From Corynebacterium sp. HMSC05H05 (lineage in GTDB: Bacteria; Actinomycetota; Actinomycetes; Mycobacteriales; Mycobacteriaceae), in contig NZ_KV788407.1 in NCBI RefSeq assembly GCF_001807265.1, forward strand, positions 1-64,000: a stretch of DNA of 64,000 nucleotides. Reading direction: 5' to 3'. Of this stretch, positions 17,713-27,274 are shown one piece after another. The first letter of the stretch is position 1, and every line of letters starts with the position of its first letter. Both the position numbers and the translations under genes were made by a program. Under the pieces are notes generated by a model, which was not told the origin of the DNA, did no database searches, and saw only the letters and a list, made by a program, of their open reading frames with translations.

Positions 17713-18844
17713 GACGCTGCTGGTCACCAACGACTTCCCGCCCACCGTGGGCGGGATTCAGTCGTATTTGCGGGACTTCGCCGCTGAACTTGCACGCCGC
17801 GTAGGCCCGGACAACCTCGTGGTGTTCGCCTCCACCCAAGACGCAGTCGCCGCGCGAGAGTGGGACGCCTCCGTGCCCTACATGGTGGTGCGCTGGCCGC
17901 GCCGCGTCATGCTGCCCACCCCGGCGACGGCCCGCGAGATGCAGCGTCTGATACGCGCCCACGGGATCGGCACGGTGTGGTTCGGGGCCGCTGCACCGTT
18001 GGCATTGATGGGCGCGGCCGCGAAGCGGGCCGGCGCGACCACCGTCATCGCCACCACCCACGGCCACGAGGTCGGCTGGGGCATGCTGCCCGTCGCCCGC
18101 CGGGCCCTAGCCGCCATCGGCCGCAGCGCAGACACGGTCACCTACATCTCGGACTACACCCGGCAGCGTCTGAAAGCATTCGGCACCCACCCCCGGTTCG
18201 TGGCGCTGCCGTCCGGCGTGGACACGGAGTTCTTCCGTCCCGCCACAGCATCCCAGCGGGCCGCCACCCGCGAGGACCTCGGCGTCGACGGCGCGCCGCT
18301 GGTGGTCTGCTCCTCGCGGCTGGTGGCCAGGAAGGGGCAAGATGTGCTGATTCGGGGTTGGCCGGAGGTTCGTCGACAAGCACAAGGCGCCCGGTTGGTC
18401 ATCGTGGGCTCCGGCCCGTACGAACGGAAGCTGCGGGCGATGGCGGGCGAGGGCGTCGTATTCACGGGCGCGGTGCCGGGGGAGCGGCTGCGTGACATCG
18501 TGGCGGCCGCGGACGTGTTCGCCATGCCTGCGCGCACGCGCCTCGGCGGGTTGGACGTCGAGGGCCTGGGCATCGTCTATCTGGAGGCGCAGGCCTGCGG
18601 CGTGCCCGTCGTCGCGGGCAACTCCGGCGGCGCGCCCGAGACCGTCACCGCGGAGACGGGGGTGGTGGTCGATGGGCGGGACACCGATGCCGTCGCCCAG
18701 GCAATTGCGCAGTTGCTTCTCGACGACCAAAGGCGCACCCGCATGGGCCGCGCCGGACGCACGCATGTGACCGAGCACTTCTCCTGGGACGTGCTCGGGG
18801 CGCGGCTGGCTGCGCTATGCGGCGCTGGCAAGCGGCGGGACTAG
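17708..18844 (+). CDS. pimB: GDP-mannose-dependent mannosyltransferase PimB' (start codon non-standard)
   Basis: GT-B glycosyltransferase of family GT4 that adds the second mannose to phosphatidylinositol mannoside. The mature sequence KTLLVTNDFPPTVGGIQSYL aligns with C. glutamicum PimB', and GLDVEGLGIVYLEAQACGVP is the donor-binding EX7E region. Conserved coding extends back to AAG 17711, but no ATG, GTG or TTG exists in frame between the stop at 17675 and GTG 17747, which would delete the first 12 conserved residues. I chose ATT 17708, which overlaps the upstream TAA and has AGGGGG at 17693-17698. The start is a judgement; the gene identity is firm. Confidence 0.85.
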   Translation: MKTLLVTNDFPPTVGGIQSYLRDFAAELARRVGPDNLVVFASTQDAVAAREWDASVPYMVVRWPRRVMLPTPATAREMQRLIRAHGIGTVWFGAAAPLALMGAAAKRAGATTVIATTHGHEVGWGMLPVARRALAAIGRSADTVTYISDYTRQRLKAFGTHPRFVALPSGVDTEFFRPATASQRAATREDLGVDGAPLVVCSSRLVARKGQDVLIRGWPEVRRQAQGARLVIVGSGPYERKLRAMAGEGVVFTGAVPGERLRDIVAAADVFAMPARTRLGGLDVEGLGIVYLEAQACGVPVVAGNSGGAPETVTAETGVVVDGRDTDAVAQAIAQLLLDDQRRTRMGRAGRTHVTEHFSWDVLGARLAALCGAGKRRD

Positions 18845-18847
18845 ACT
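18842..18847 (+). promoter_or_regulatory. -10 box of a leaderless glk promoter
   Basis: TAGACT, whose first three bases are the pimB' stop codon, lies 8 nt before the glucokinase ATG at 18856. No ribosome site is present between them. Confidence 0.55.
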
Positions 18848-18855
18848 GCCATTCC

Positions 18856-19809
18856 ATGGTTGCTCACTCACCGATGACCGTCGGATTCGACATCGGCGGC
18901 ACAAACGCACGCGCCGCCGTGGTGGACGCTGACGGTGTGATCGTCGATTCGCTCGGCACCGACACCCCGCACGACGCTGAGGGACTCACCCGCACGATCG
19001 TCGAGATGGTTGGCGAGCTGCGCGCCAAGCACGACATCGGGGCAGTCGGCGTGGCCGTGGCAGGCTTTTTGGACCCGGACTGCGAAATCGTCCGCTTCGC
19101 GCCGCACCTGGCCTGGCGCGACGACCAGCCCGTGCGCCGCGACCTCGAGCAGGCGCTGGGCCTGCCGGTGCGCCTCGAGCACGACGCGAACTCCGCCGCC
19201 TGGGGCGAATACCGCTACGGTGCCGGCCGAGACCTGGACACCTGGGTGTTCTTCGCCGTGGGCACAGGCATCGGCGCGACGCTGATGCACCACGGCGAGA
19301 TTTACCGCGGCGCATTCGGCACCGCGCCCGAAATCGGCCACATCACCGTGGTCCCCGGCGGTCGCGTGTGCTCCTGCGGCAAACAGGGGTGCTTGGAGCG
19401 CTACGCCTCCGGCACGTCGCTTGTGGACTGCGCGATTGAAATCGCCACCAAAGGCAGCTTCCGCGATTCGTCGGTGTACCGGGCGGTCGTCGAGAAGCGG
19501 GCGAGCGGGCACGACATCATGGCCGCAGCCCGTGCCGGCGACCAGCTGGGACTGGCTGCCCTGGACAGCTTCTCCACCTGGCTCGGCCGCGGGTTGGCAA
19601 TCGTCGCCGATGTGCTGGATCCCGCGCAGGTCGTCCTCGGCGGCGGCGTGAGCGAAGACGCCGACCTCTACCTGGACGACGCGCGCACCTCCATGGAGGC
19701 CAACATCGTCGGCGCCGGATATCGTCCGCAGCCGGAGATCCTCTGCGCTGAGCTGGGGTCCCGGGCGGGTATGATCGGGGTCGCTGATCTGGCCCGTGAA
19801 CTGCTGTAG
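18856..19809 (+). CDS. glk: ROK-family glucokinase
   Basis: 317 residues. The ATP phosphate loop FDIGGTNARAAVV is at the N-terminus, the sugar site EHDANSAAWGEY follows, and the ROK zinc motif is GHITVVPGGRVCSCGKQGC with three Cys and a His. It phosphorylates free intracellular glucose. Closely similar to C. glutamicum Glk. ATG 18856 is at leaderless distance from TAGACT; ATG 18874 (MTVGFDIGG) is an alternative. Followed after 13 nt by the acyltransferase gene. Confidence 0.94.
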   Translation: MVAHSPMTVGFDIGGTNARAAVVDADGVIVDSLGTDTPHDAEGLTRTIVEMVGELRAKHDIGAVGVAVAGFLDPDCEIVRFAPHLAWRDDQPVRRDLEQALGLPVRLEHDANSAAWGEYRYGAGRDLDTWVFFAVGTGIGATLMHHGEIYRGAFGTAPEIGHITVVPGGRVCSCGKQGCLERYASGTSLVDCAIEIATKGSFRDSSVYRAVVEKRASGHDIMAAARAGDQLGLAALDSFSTWLGRGLAIVADVLDPAQVVLGGGVSEDADLYLDDARTSMEANIVGAGYRPQPEILCAELGSRAGMIGVADLARELL

Positions 19810-19822
19810 AAGGCGAGCGACG

Positions 19823-20551
19823 ATGAACAACAAGTGGTATTCCCTGTTCAAGGTTATTCTCGGGCCGCCGCTGCTTGTGTGGAACAGACCCACCATCGAA
19901 GGCGCGGACAACATCCCCGACGACGGCGCCGCCATTTTGGTGTCCAACCACCAGGCCGTGCTGGATTCGTTCTACCTGCCGCTGATGGTGCGGCGCCAGA
20001 TCACCTTCCCCGCGAAGAAGGAGTACTTCACGGGGAAGGGTCTCACTGGGCGCATCCAGAAGTTTTTCTTCTCATCGGTGGGCCAGATCCCTGTGGACCG
20101 CGGTGCGAAGGGCGCCGGAGACGCGCTGCAGACCGCGGCGGAAAGAGTGCTGGGTAAAGGCGACCTGTTCGGCATCTACCCGGAGGGCACCCGATCCCCG
20201 GACGGGCGCGTGTACAAGGGCCGCACCGGCATGGCGCGTGTGGCAATGGCCACCGGCGCACCTGTCGTGCTCATCGGCATGATCGGCTCCGGTGAGGCGA
20301 ATCCGATTGGCACGAAAATCCCGCGACCGGTGAAGGTGCGCATCAGGGTCTCCGAACAGATCCACCCCCATGCGTGGGCCGCCGAGCACGGCTTCGACCC
20401 CGACTCGCGCGAGGTCATGCGCTCGTTCACGGACTACTGCATGCGCCGCCTGGCGGACATGGTGGGGGAGGACTACGTGGATATCTACGCCTCGGACGTG
20501 AAGAAGTCCCTGGCGGAGACGGGGGAATACCCGGAGGAGGCACGCCCGTGA
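19823..20551 (+). CDS. plsC: 1-acyl-sn-glycerol-3-phosphate acyltransferase (PlsC family)
   Basis: 242 residues. The acyltransferase motif I is SNHQAVLDSF and motif III YPEGTRSPDG. It adds an acyl chain to lysophosphatidate or a related acceptor at the inner membrane. The location beside pimB' would also fit a role in PIM acylation, but that is inference. ATG 19823 has AAGGCGAG upstream. The stop overlaps the next GTG as GTGA. Confidence 0.88.
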   Translation: MNNKWYSLFKVILGPPLLVWNRPTIEGADNIPDDGAAILVSNHQAVLDSFYLPLMVRRQITFPAKKEYFTGKGLTGRIQKFFFSSVGQIPVDRGAKGAGDALQTAAERVLGKGDLFGIYPEGTRSPDGRVYKGRTGMARVAMATGAPVVLIGMIGSGEANPIGTKIPRPVKVRIRVSEQIHPHAWAAEHGFDPDSREVMRSFTDYCMRRLADMVGEDYVDIYASDVKKSLAETGEYPEEARP

Positions 20552-20760
20552 ACAAACCCCTGATTATCCGTTTTGCTCTGGTCGCCGTCGTGGTGGCGAT
20601 CTACCTGGTCGCTTCTGAGGCCGGCTGGTATCCCAAGTTGGCCGGGCCGCTCGCAGTACTGGCGGTGGCTGCTGTGATGTTCTGGCCCCGCCGCGGCGGG
20701 CCGAAGGGGCCGTCGAGACGTGAGCTTCTCGACGACATTCGGTCGGAGTCGCGCAAGTAG
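20548..20760 (+). CDS. Small membrane protein
   Basis: 70 residues with two hydrophobic segments (about 5-23 and 30-47), a basic PRRGGPKGPSRR stretch and a charged tail. No family recognised. Translationally coupled to plsC (GTGA overlap) and immediately followed by the RNase AS gene. Confidence 0.75.
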   Translation: MNKPLIIRFALVAVVVAIYLVASEAGWYPKLAGPLAVLAVAAVMFWPRRGGPKGPSRRELLDDIRSESRK

Positions 20761-21270
20761 ATGCGGTATTTCTACGACACTGAATTTATAGAGGACGGCT
20801 CTACCATCGAGCTAGTCTCCATCGGCATAGTTGCCGAGGACGGGCGCGAATTCTATGCCGTGAGCACGGAGTTCGACGCTTCCAACGCCAACGAATGGGT
20901 GCGCGAGAATGTGCTGAGTAAGCTGCCGCGCGCCTCGCACCCGGCGTGGAAGCCGCTGCAGAAGATCCGCGACGAGGCCCACGCGTTTCTCACCGCCGGC
21001 CGCGGCAAGCCGGAGCTGTGGGCGTGGGTCGGCGCCTACGACCACGTGGTGTTCGCCCAACTCTGGGGTGACATGGCCGGCCTGCCCAAGGACCTGCCGC
21101 GTTACACCCGCGAGCTGAAGCAGTACTGGCAGATGGCGGGGCGTCCGCGCCTGCCCAAAGTCCCGGACGGCAACCACGACGCACTCGTGGACGCGCGCCA
21201 CAACCTGCGCAAATTCCGGGTGTGCATGGAGGCATTGCCTATCGACGCCTCCGGCACTGTGTCCAAATAG
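20761..21270 (+). CDS. 3'-5' exoribonuclease of the RNase AS type
   Basis: 169 residues, DEDDh fold. The first acidic pair is in YDTEFIED at the N-terminus, the central Asp in VGAYDHVV, and the last in HDALVDARHNLR, whose His is the h of DEDDh. It is similar to Mycobacterium tuberculosis Rv2179c, an adenylate-preferring RNase. The ATG abuts the previous stop, so translation is coupled. The near-terminal EALPIDAS is encoded by a copy of the dispersed word. Confidence 0.85.
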   Translation: MRYFYDTEFIEDGSTIELVSIGIVAEDGREFYAVSTEFDASNANEWVRENVLSKLPRASHPAWKPLQKIRDEAHAFLTAGRGKPELWAWVGAYDHVVFAQLWGDMAGLPKDLPRYTRELKQYWQMAGRPRLPKVPDGNHDALVDARHNLRKFRVCMEALPIDASGTVSK

Positions 21271-21320
21271 TGAGATTCAATCTTCGCATTTTGGGAAATT
21301 GCAGGTGAAGGTGGTTGTAG

Positions 21321-22739
<1,419 letters not shown>

Positions 22740-22973
22740 TTTTCGGCAGGGCTCGCCTGTGTACTCCACCGGTCTTCGGGGCCTCCGGGGCCGACAGGTT
22801 TTGTAAAAATCGACAGCGCTCCAGCATTTCCCCAGGTGGGAAAATTGGGAACCGGGGCGTTTTGCCGATTCGTACAAAAGACTCCGATTGCGGACTCCGC
22901 ATTGCGGACAACTCGGCCAGCACCAATGATTGGTCGGCACCCACTATGCAGCTGCATAGTGGAAGTCGGCCGG
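22740..22973. other. aroG-pknL convergent gap with a lone palindromic element
   Basis: 234 bp between convergent genes with no good intrinsic terminator. It contains the 18-bp palindrome described separately at 22943-22960 and otherwise AT-richer, unremarkable sequence. Confidence 0.6.
22943..22960. repeat. Lone copy of the ACTATGCAGCTGCATAGT palindrome
   Basis: A perfect 18-bp palindrome, identical to two copies at 52.2-52.3 kb. The preceding GGCACCC is also shared with the copy at 52353, so at least 25 bp of the repeat unit are conserved here. Confidence 0.85.
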
Positions 22974-24353
22974 CTAGGGCTGGGGGACGATGACCTCCGG
23001 GATTTCTCCGTACATGCCGGAGCCGAACCACCAAGCCCCCAGCGCCACGGCGACGATCACGATGATGACGAAGACGGTGTACAGGGCCACGCCGAACGGG
23101 GAACGGTTCGACACGGGTTTAACGGTGGGAAGTCGGGAAGCGGGCTCGCGCGTTGAAGGGGCATCCGGGGCGTCGGGGGAAAGCGGCCCCGGAACAGGCC
23201 TCGGCGCAGGCGCAGGTGCCGGGCCAGCGGCCGGGACTGGCGCAGGAACGGGCGCCGGACCTGCTGCGGGCCACTGGCCACGGGTCGGGCCGGGCGCAGG
23301 CTGGGCGGGTCTGGCGGGGGAGGGGGAGACGCGGGTGGGCGCGTCGTCGCCGGGGAAAAGCCGCTGGTGGGCGGCACTCCTGGCACCAGCACCGCCAGCA
23401 CCGTTCGCGCCACCAGCACCAGCACCGCCGCCAACACCCGCGGCCAGCCCAAAATTGGTCGGGTGTTCTGCGGCGCGGTGTGCGGCGGAGTTGCGCGGGG
23501 CGGGCACGGTGTAGGTGGGCAGCGCCAGCTCGCTGGCCACGTCGTTCAAGGCCTCCAAAAAATCGGCGGCGTCGTGGAACCGGTCTTCGGCGTTGCGGGC
23601 GGTGGCGGTGGCGACGAGTTCGTCGAAAAGCTTGGGCACCCCGGCGATCAGCGAAGACGGCGCGGGCACGTCGGAGCGCAGCCGGGCGTAGGCGTGGGCC
23701 AAGGGGGTGTCGCCGCTGAAGGGGGTGCGGCCGGTGAGTAGCTCGAAGAGCACGATGCCGGCGGAGTAGACGTCGGAAGCCGCGGTCAGTGCGCCGCCGT
23801 CGACCTGTTCGGGCGAGAGGTAGGCGACGGTGCCGACGATTTGGTCGGTGGATTGGGTGGTTTCGGCCGCGGCGCGCACGAGCCCGAAGTCGGAGAGTTT
23901 GACGCGGCTGGAAGTGTCGATGAGTACGTTGTCGGGTTTGATGTCGCGGTGCACCATGCCTTTCGCGTGCGCGACACTCAACCCGGTGAGCATGCCGCGC
24001 ATCACGGCAGCGGCGGCGTGTGGGGGCATGGGGCCGCGTTCGGCGAGCAGTTCGCGCAGGGTGCCGCCGGTGATGAGTTCCATGATCAAAAACACTTCGC
24101 CGCCGGACGCGGAGAAGTCGTACACGTTGACCAAGTTTGGGTGGCTGAGCTGGGCCATTGCGCGGGCTTCGCGGCGGAAGCGTTCGCGGAACACCTCGTC
24201 GTGCACGTATTGCTCGTGCATGACTTTCGCGGCCACTTCACGTCCGAGGCGTGCGTCGACGCAGCGGTAGACGGTGGCCATGCCGCCGCGCGCGATTGGG
24301 CGGTCGACAACGTAACGCCCGTCCAGTGTCGTGCCTGCCCGCAAGGTTGCCAT
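22974..24353 (-). CDS. pknL: Membrane serine/threonine protein kinase PknL
   Basis: 459 residues. The kinase domain (about 12-270) has ARGGMATVYR (glycine loop), AAKVM (Lys), HRDIKPDNVLI (catalytic loop), SDFGLVRA (DFG) and GTVAYLSPEQ. A long Ala/Pro/Gly-rich linker (about 290-415) leads to one transmembrane helix (YTVFVIIVIVAVALGAWWF) and an 18-residue tail. There are no extracellular PASTA repeats, unlike the longer C. glutamicum PknL; the M. tuberculosis protein is also short. ATG 24353 follows TACTCT at leaderless distance. Divergent to its likely substrate gene. Confidence 0.92.
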   Translation of the reverse strand: MATLRAGTTLDGRYVVDRPIARGGMATVYRCVDARLGREVAAKVMHEQYVHDEVFRERFRREARAMAQLSHPNLVNVYDFSASGGEVFLIMELITGGTLRELLAERGPMPPHAAAAVMRGMLTGLSVAHAKGMVHRDIKPDNVLIDTSSRVKLSDFGLVRAAAETTQSTDQIVGTVAYLSPEQVDGGALTAASDVYSAGIVLFELLTGRTPFSGDTPLAHAYARLRSDVPAPSSLIAGVPKLFDELVATATARNAEDRFHDAADFLEALNDVASELALPTYTVPAPRNSAAHRAAEHPTNFGLAAGVGGGAGAGGANGAGGAGARSAAHQRLFPGDDAPTRVSPSPARPAQPAPGPTRGQWPAAGPAPVPAPVPAAGPAPAPAPRPVPGPLSPDAPDAPSTREPASRLPTVKPVSNRSPFGVALYTVFVIIVIVAVALGAWWFGSGMYGEIPEVIVPQP

Positions 24354-24360
24354 ATGCACC

Positions 24361-24370
24361 AGAGTAGAAT
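24361..24370. promoter_or_regulatory. Overlapping divergent leaderless promoters of pknL and the Rv2175c-like gene
   Basis: The minus-strand -10 box TACTCT occupies 24366-24361 and lies 7 nt from the pknL ATG. The plus-strand -10 box TAGAAT occupies 24365-24370 and lies 8 nt from GTG 24379. The two hexamers share 2 bp, so RNA polymerase can hardly occupy both at once. Confidence 0.6.
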
Positions 24371-24378
24371 CGCGGACC

Positions 24379-24741
24379 GTGAGCGCACAAACGAATCTTG
24401 AGCAATTGCTTATCGACGAAACCCTGCTGCCGTTTCCGGATGTCGCCGAGAAGCTGGGCGTGCCGGTGACCAAGGTGCACGACTACGTCGGCGCGAAGAA
24501 GCTGGTGCACTACGTCAAGGACGGAAAGAAGGTTGTGCCGGCGAGCCTGCTCGGCGAGGACGGCTTGAGCAAATTCGTCTCCGGCGCGATCACGGTGCTT
24601 TCCGACGGCGGCTATGACGCGGACGAGATCTTGGCGTTCCTGTTTACGCCGGATGAGTCGCTGCCGGGGCGTCCTGTGGACGCGTTGCACGGCCAAAAAG
24701 CTCGCGAAGTGATCCGCCGCGCGCAGGCGATGGCGTTTTAG
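24379..24741 (+). CDS. DNA-binding protein of the Rv2175c type (PknL substrate)
   Basis: 120 residues with a winged helix-turn-helix-like fold: FPDVAEKLGVPVTKVHDYVGAKKL reads as a recognition helix region, followed by KDGKKVVPASLL. In M. tuberculosis the pknL neighbour Rv2175c is a DNA-binding protein phosphorylated by PknL, and the divergent arrangement is the same. GTG 24379 lies at leaderless spacing from TAGAAT. The 3' end overlaps the convergent mannosyltransferase gene by 98 bp. Confidence 0.85.
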   Translation: MSAQTNLEQLLIDETLLPFPDVAEKLGVPVTKVHDYVGAKKLVHYVKDGKKVVPASLLGEDGLSKFVSGAITVLSDGGYDADEILAFLFTPDESLPGRPVDALHGQKAREVIRRAQAMAF

Positions 24742-26152
24742 CCGGGTCCCGGAACAGCCACTCCACCGCAACGACGGCGGCGATCGCCGCGAGTGCGAGG
24801 AACCACGCGTCGTAGAGGCGGTGATTGCCGCTGCCCTGGAATGCGAGGGCGACGATTATCGACGCCCCAATGGTCACCCGCACTACCCAGGCCGGCGGGC
24901 GGAATGTGCCTGCCAGCGAGATGACGGAGGCGTAGTACCAGGGCAGGGTCACCGCGTTGGCGGCAAATGCCACCGTGTAGGCGGCGGTGGTGCCGGCGAC
25001 GGAGCGCCGCTCGTAGGCCTCGTTTCGGCGGGGGCGGAAGATCCACCACACCGCCGCCAGGCCGACCAGCATGAGCACGGAGAAGACGGTGCGGGTCCAG
25101 GAAAGGGCGGTGTTGTAGCGGAACGTGTCGTCGAAAAGCTGGAGTACCGGCGTGATGAGCTCGGCGGCGAGGGTGGGGCCGGCGAGCGGGTTGATCACCT
25201 TCGAGTTGCCGGTGATTTCCTCGAGCCACCCCCACGTGGTGCCGGATGCCCAGGTGACCAGCTGGATCACTGCGATGTTGACGGCGAGCGCCCACGCCCC
25301 GCAGACAACCAGCATGCCGGCGGCACCGAGGGTGGTGCTGCTGCGCCGCTTAACCATCAGCCACACCACGAACGGCAGTGCCACCGCCGCTGTGGCTTTC
25401 AGCGACACCGCCAGCGCGATCAGCCCGATGCCCGGGGTGCACCAGCGGCTGCGCAGGCACCACAACAGGCCCACACTGACCAGACCAACCATGACGGCCT
25501 CGTTGTGCATGCCGCCGATGAGGTGCAGCAGCATCACCGGGTTGGCTGCCCCCAACCACAGAGCAAGGGCGGGGTCGCCGCCGATCTGCTTCGCAATCCG
25601 CGGCAGTGCCCACACAATCAGCGCGAACCCTGCCAGGGAAATCAGCCGGTAGACCACCAGGCCTAAAGTGACGTTCTCGCCGACCAGCGACGTCACCGCC
25701 TTGCCCACCCCGAGGTGCAATGGGCCGTACGGCGTGGTGGTGTTGCGCCAGTCGTGGGAGACCTCCCACAGGTACGGCCCCGGGTTTATGGCGGCGCCTT
25801 CGGAGTAGGGGTCGAAGCCGTCGCGAAGCATCGCGCCTTGCATGAGGTAGGAGTACACGTCGCGCGACAGGATCGGCGCGGACAGCGCGATAACGCCTGC
25901 CCACCAGCACACGCTGCGGCGCACCTGGGCTAGACCGGGCCTGGCTTTCCACAGCAGTACCCACGCCACCACCAGGCCGATGATGCCGGCGGTGAGCAGC
26001 ATGTCCATCAGCGCCCGGCCATGACCGTAGGAGAGGTGCTCCAGGCCTACTGCGCGCAGCAGGCCGCCGCGGTAGCGGGTCGCGCCTGCGCCGAATGAGC
26101 CCACGGCAATCAGCGCGCAGGCGGCGACGCCCAGACTCTGCGGGCGCATCAC
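24644..26152 (-). CDS. mptA: Polyprenyl-phosphomannose-dependent alpha-1,6-mannosyltransferase (MptA family)
   Basis: 502 residues with about 12 hydrophobic helices. The GT-C acidic motif lies in the first extracytoplasmic loop near LSRDVYSYLMQG, where Asp is followed by a Tyr-rich segment and TTPYGPLHL. MptA extends the alpha-1,6-mannan backbone of lipomannan and lipoarabinomannan. GTG 26152 overlaps the idsA stop (GTGA); ATG 26149 is the alternative. The C-terminal cytosolic tail (about 39 residues) is the part that overlaps the Rv2175c-like gene. Third gene of the GNAT-idsA-mptA unit. Confidence 0.88.
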   Translation of the reverse strand: MMRPQSLGVAACALIAVGSFGAGATRYRGGLLRAVGLEHLSYGHGRALMDMLLTAGIIGLVVAWVLLWKARPGLAQVRRSVCWWAGVIALSAPILSRDVYSYLMQGAMLRDGFDPYSEGAAINPGPYLWEVSHDWRNTTTPYGPLHLGVGKAVTSLVGENVTLGLVVYRLISLAGFALIVWALPRIAKQIGGDPALALWLGAANPVMLLHLIGGMHNEAVMVGLVSVGLLWCLRSRWCTPGIGLIALAVSLKATAAVALPFVVWLMVKRRSSTTLGAAGMLVVCGAWALAVNIAVIQLVTWASGTTWGWLEEITGNSKVINPLAGPTLAAELITPVLQLFDDTFRYNTALSWTRTVFSVLMLVGLAAVWWIFRPRRNEAYERRSVAGTTAAYTVAFAANAVTLPWYYASVISLAGTFRPPAWVVRVTIGASIIVALAFQGSGNHRLYDAWFLALAAIAAVVAVEWLFRDPAKTPSPARGGSLRELFGRATRPQDAPAATHPA

Positions 26153-27231
26153 ATCCGCCGGTCGGTGGCCTTGTGCGCGAGCACGGTGAGCGCTTCCACG
26201 GCTGCGTCGTCGATGCCGACGCCGTCCAGGAAGCCGAGGCCGGAGGCGGTGAGTTCTTCGATGCGCGCCTCCACCGCGTCTTCTGCGCCGCTGGAGCGGA
26301 TGAGCCCTGCTAATCGACGCAGCTCCGCCTCATCCTCCGTCGTACCAATCCCGTCGCGAAGCTCTTGCGCCGCCGCCGGGTCCGTCTGGTCCAGCAGCTC
26401 AAGGGCCGTGGCGAACAGTTCCGTGCGCTTGCCCTCGCGGATGTCGTCGCCGGCCGGCTTGCCGGTCACGGCAGGGTCGCCGAATACGCCAAGCAGGTCG
26501 TCGCGAAGCTGGAATGCGATGCCGATGTCGCGGCCGTAACCACGGAACGCGTCGATGAGCGACTCGCTCGCGCCCGCAAGCGCGGCACCCAAGTGCAGGG
26601 GGCGCTCGATGGTGTACGCCGCGGTCTTGAACCGGTTGACGCGGTTGGCCATCTCCACCGACTCGCTGCCCAGGCTCTCGAGCATGATGTCCAGCAGCTG
26701 GCCGCCGATGACCTCGGTGCGCATGCCCACCCACGGCTCCGCGGCGCGAGCGAGAGCGTCCTGGGAGACACCGGAGTAGCGCCACATGTCCTCAGCCCAG
26801 GCGAGTGCGAGGTCGCCGAGCAGAATCGCGGCGTTGGTGCCGTATTCCTCCGCGGAGCCGAGCAGGCTCTGGCTGCGGTGCTCCGCCTCGATCGCGCGGT
26901 GCACTGTGGGGTTGCCGCGCCGGGTGTCTGAGGCGTCGATGATGTCGTCGTGCACCAGCGCGCAGGCCTGGATCAGCTCCAGGGCGCTCACAGCGCGGAG
27001 CACGGCCTCGGGGTCTTCCGTACTTTGCAGGCCGCCCGCGCCGACGAAGCCTGCCCAGCCGTACGTGGGGCGCACGCGCTTGCCGCCGCCGAGGACGAAG
27101 CGCCGCAGGTGGCTCACCGCCTGTGCGACAGGCTCGCCAATGGCCTCGACAGCTTTCGCACGCTCGTTGAAAAACGATTCAAGATGCTGCTCCACCTGTG
27201 CCGGTACGTCGTTGAGCCCAAGATCTGTCAC
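26149..27231 (-). CDS. idsA: Geranylgeranyl diphosphate synthase
   Basis: 360-residue trans-isoprenyl diphosphate synthase. The first Asp-rich motif is HDDIIDASDTRRG and the second RDDLLGVFGD. The product supplies the polyprenyl carriers used for envelope glycans, in line with mptA downstream. GTG 27231 (TDLGLNDVPAQV) has AAGGAG 8 nt upstream. It follows the GNAT gene by 43 nt and overlaps mptA. Confidence 0.93.
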   Translation of the reverse strand: MTDLGLNDVPAQVEQHLESFFNERAKAVEAIGEPVAQAVSHLRRFVLGGGKRVRPTYGWAGFVGAGGLQSTEDPEAVLRAVSALELIQACALVHDDIIDASDTRRGNPTVHRAIEAEHRSQSLLGSAEEYGTNAAILLGDLALAWAEDMWRYSGVSQDALARAAEPWVGMRTEVIGGQLLDIMLESLGSESVEMANRVNRFKTAAYTIERPLHLGAALAGASESLIDAFRGYGRDIGIAFQLRDDLLGVFGDPAVTGKPAGDDIREGKRTELFATALELLDQTDPAAAQELRDGIGTTEDEAELRRLAGLIRSSGAEDAVEARIEELTASGLGFLDGVGIDDAAVEALTVLAHKATDRRM

Positions 27232-27274
27232 GCCTACGCTCCTTGTGCCTGAAGTTGATGATCTCCCCGCAACC

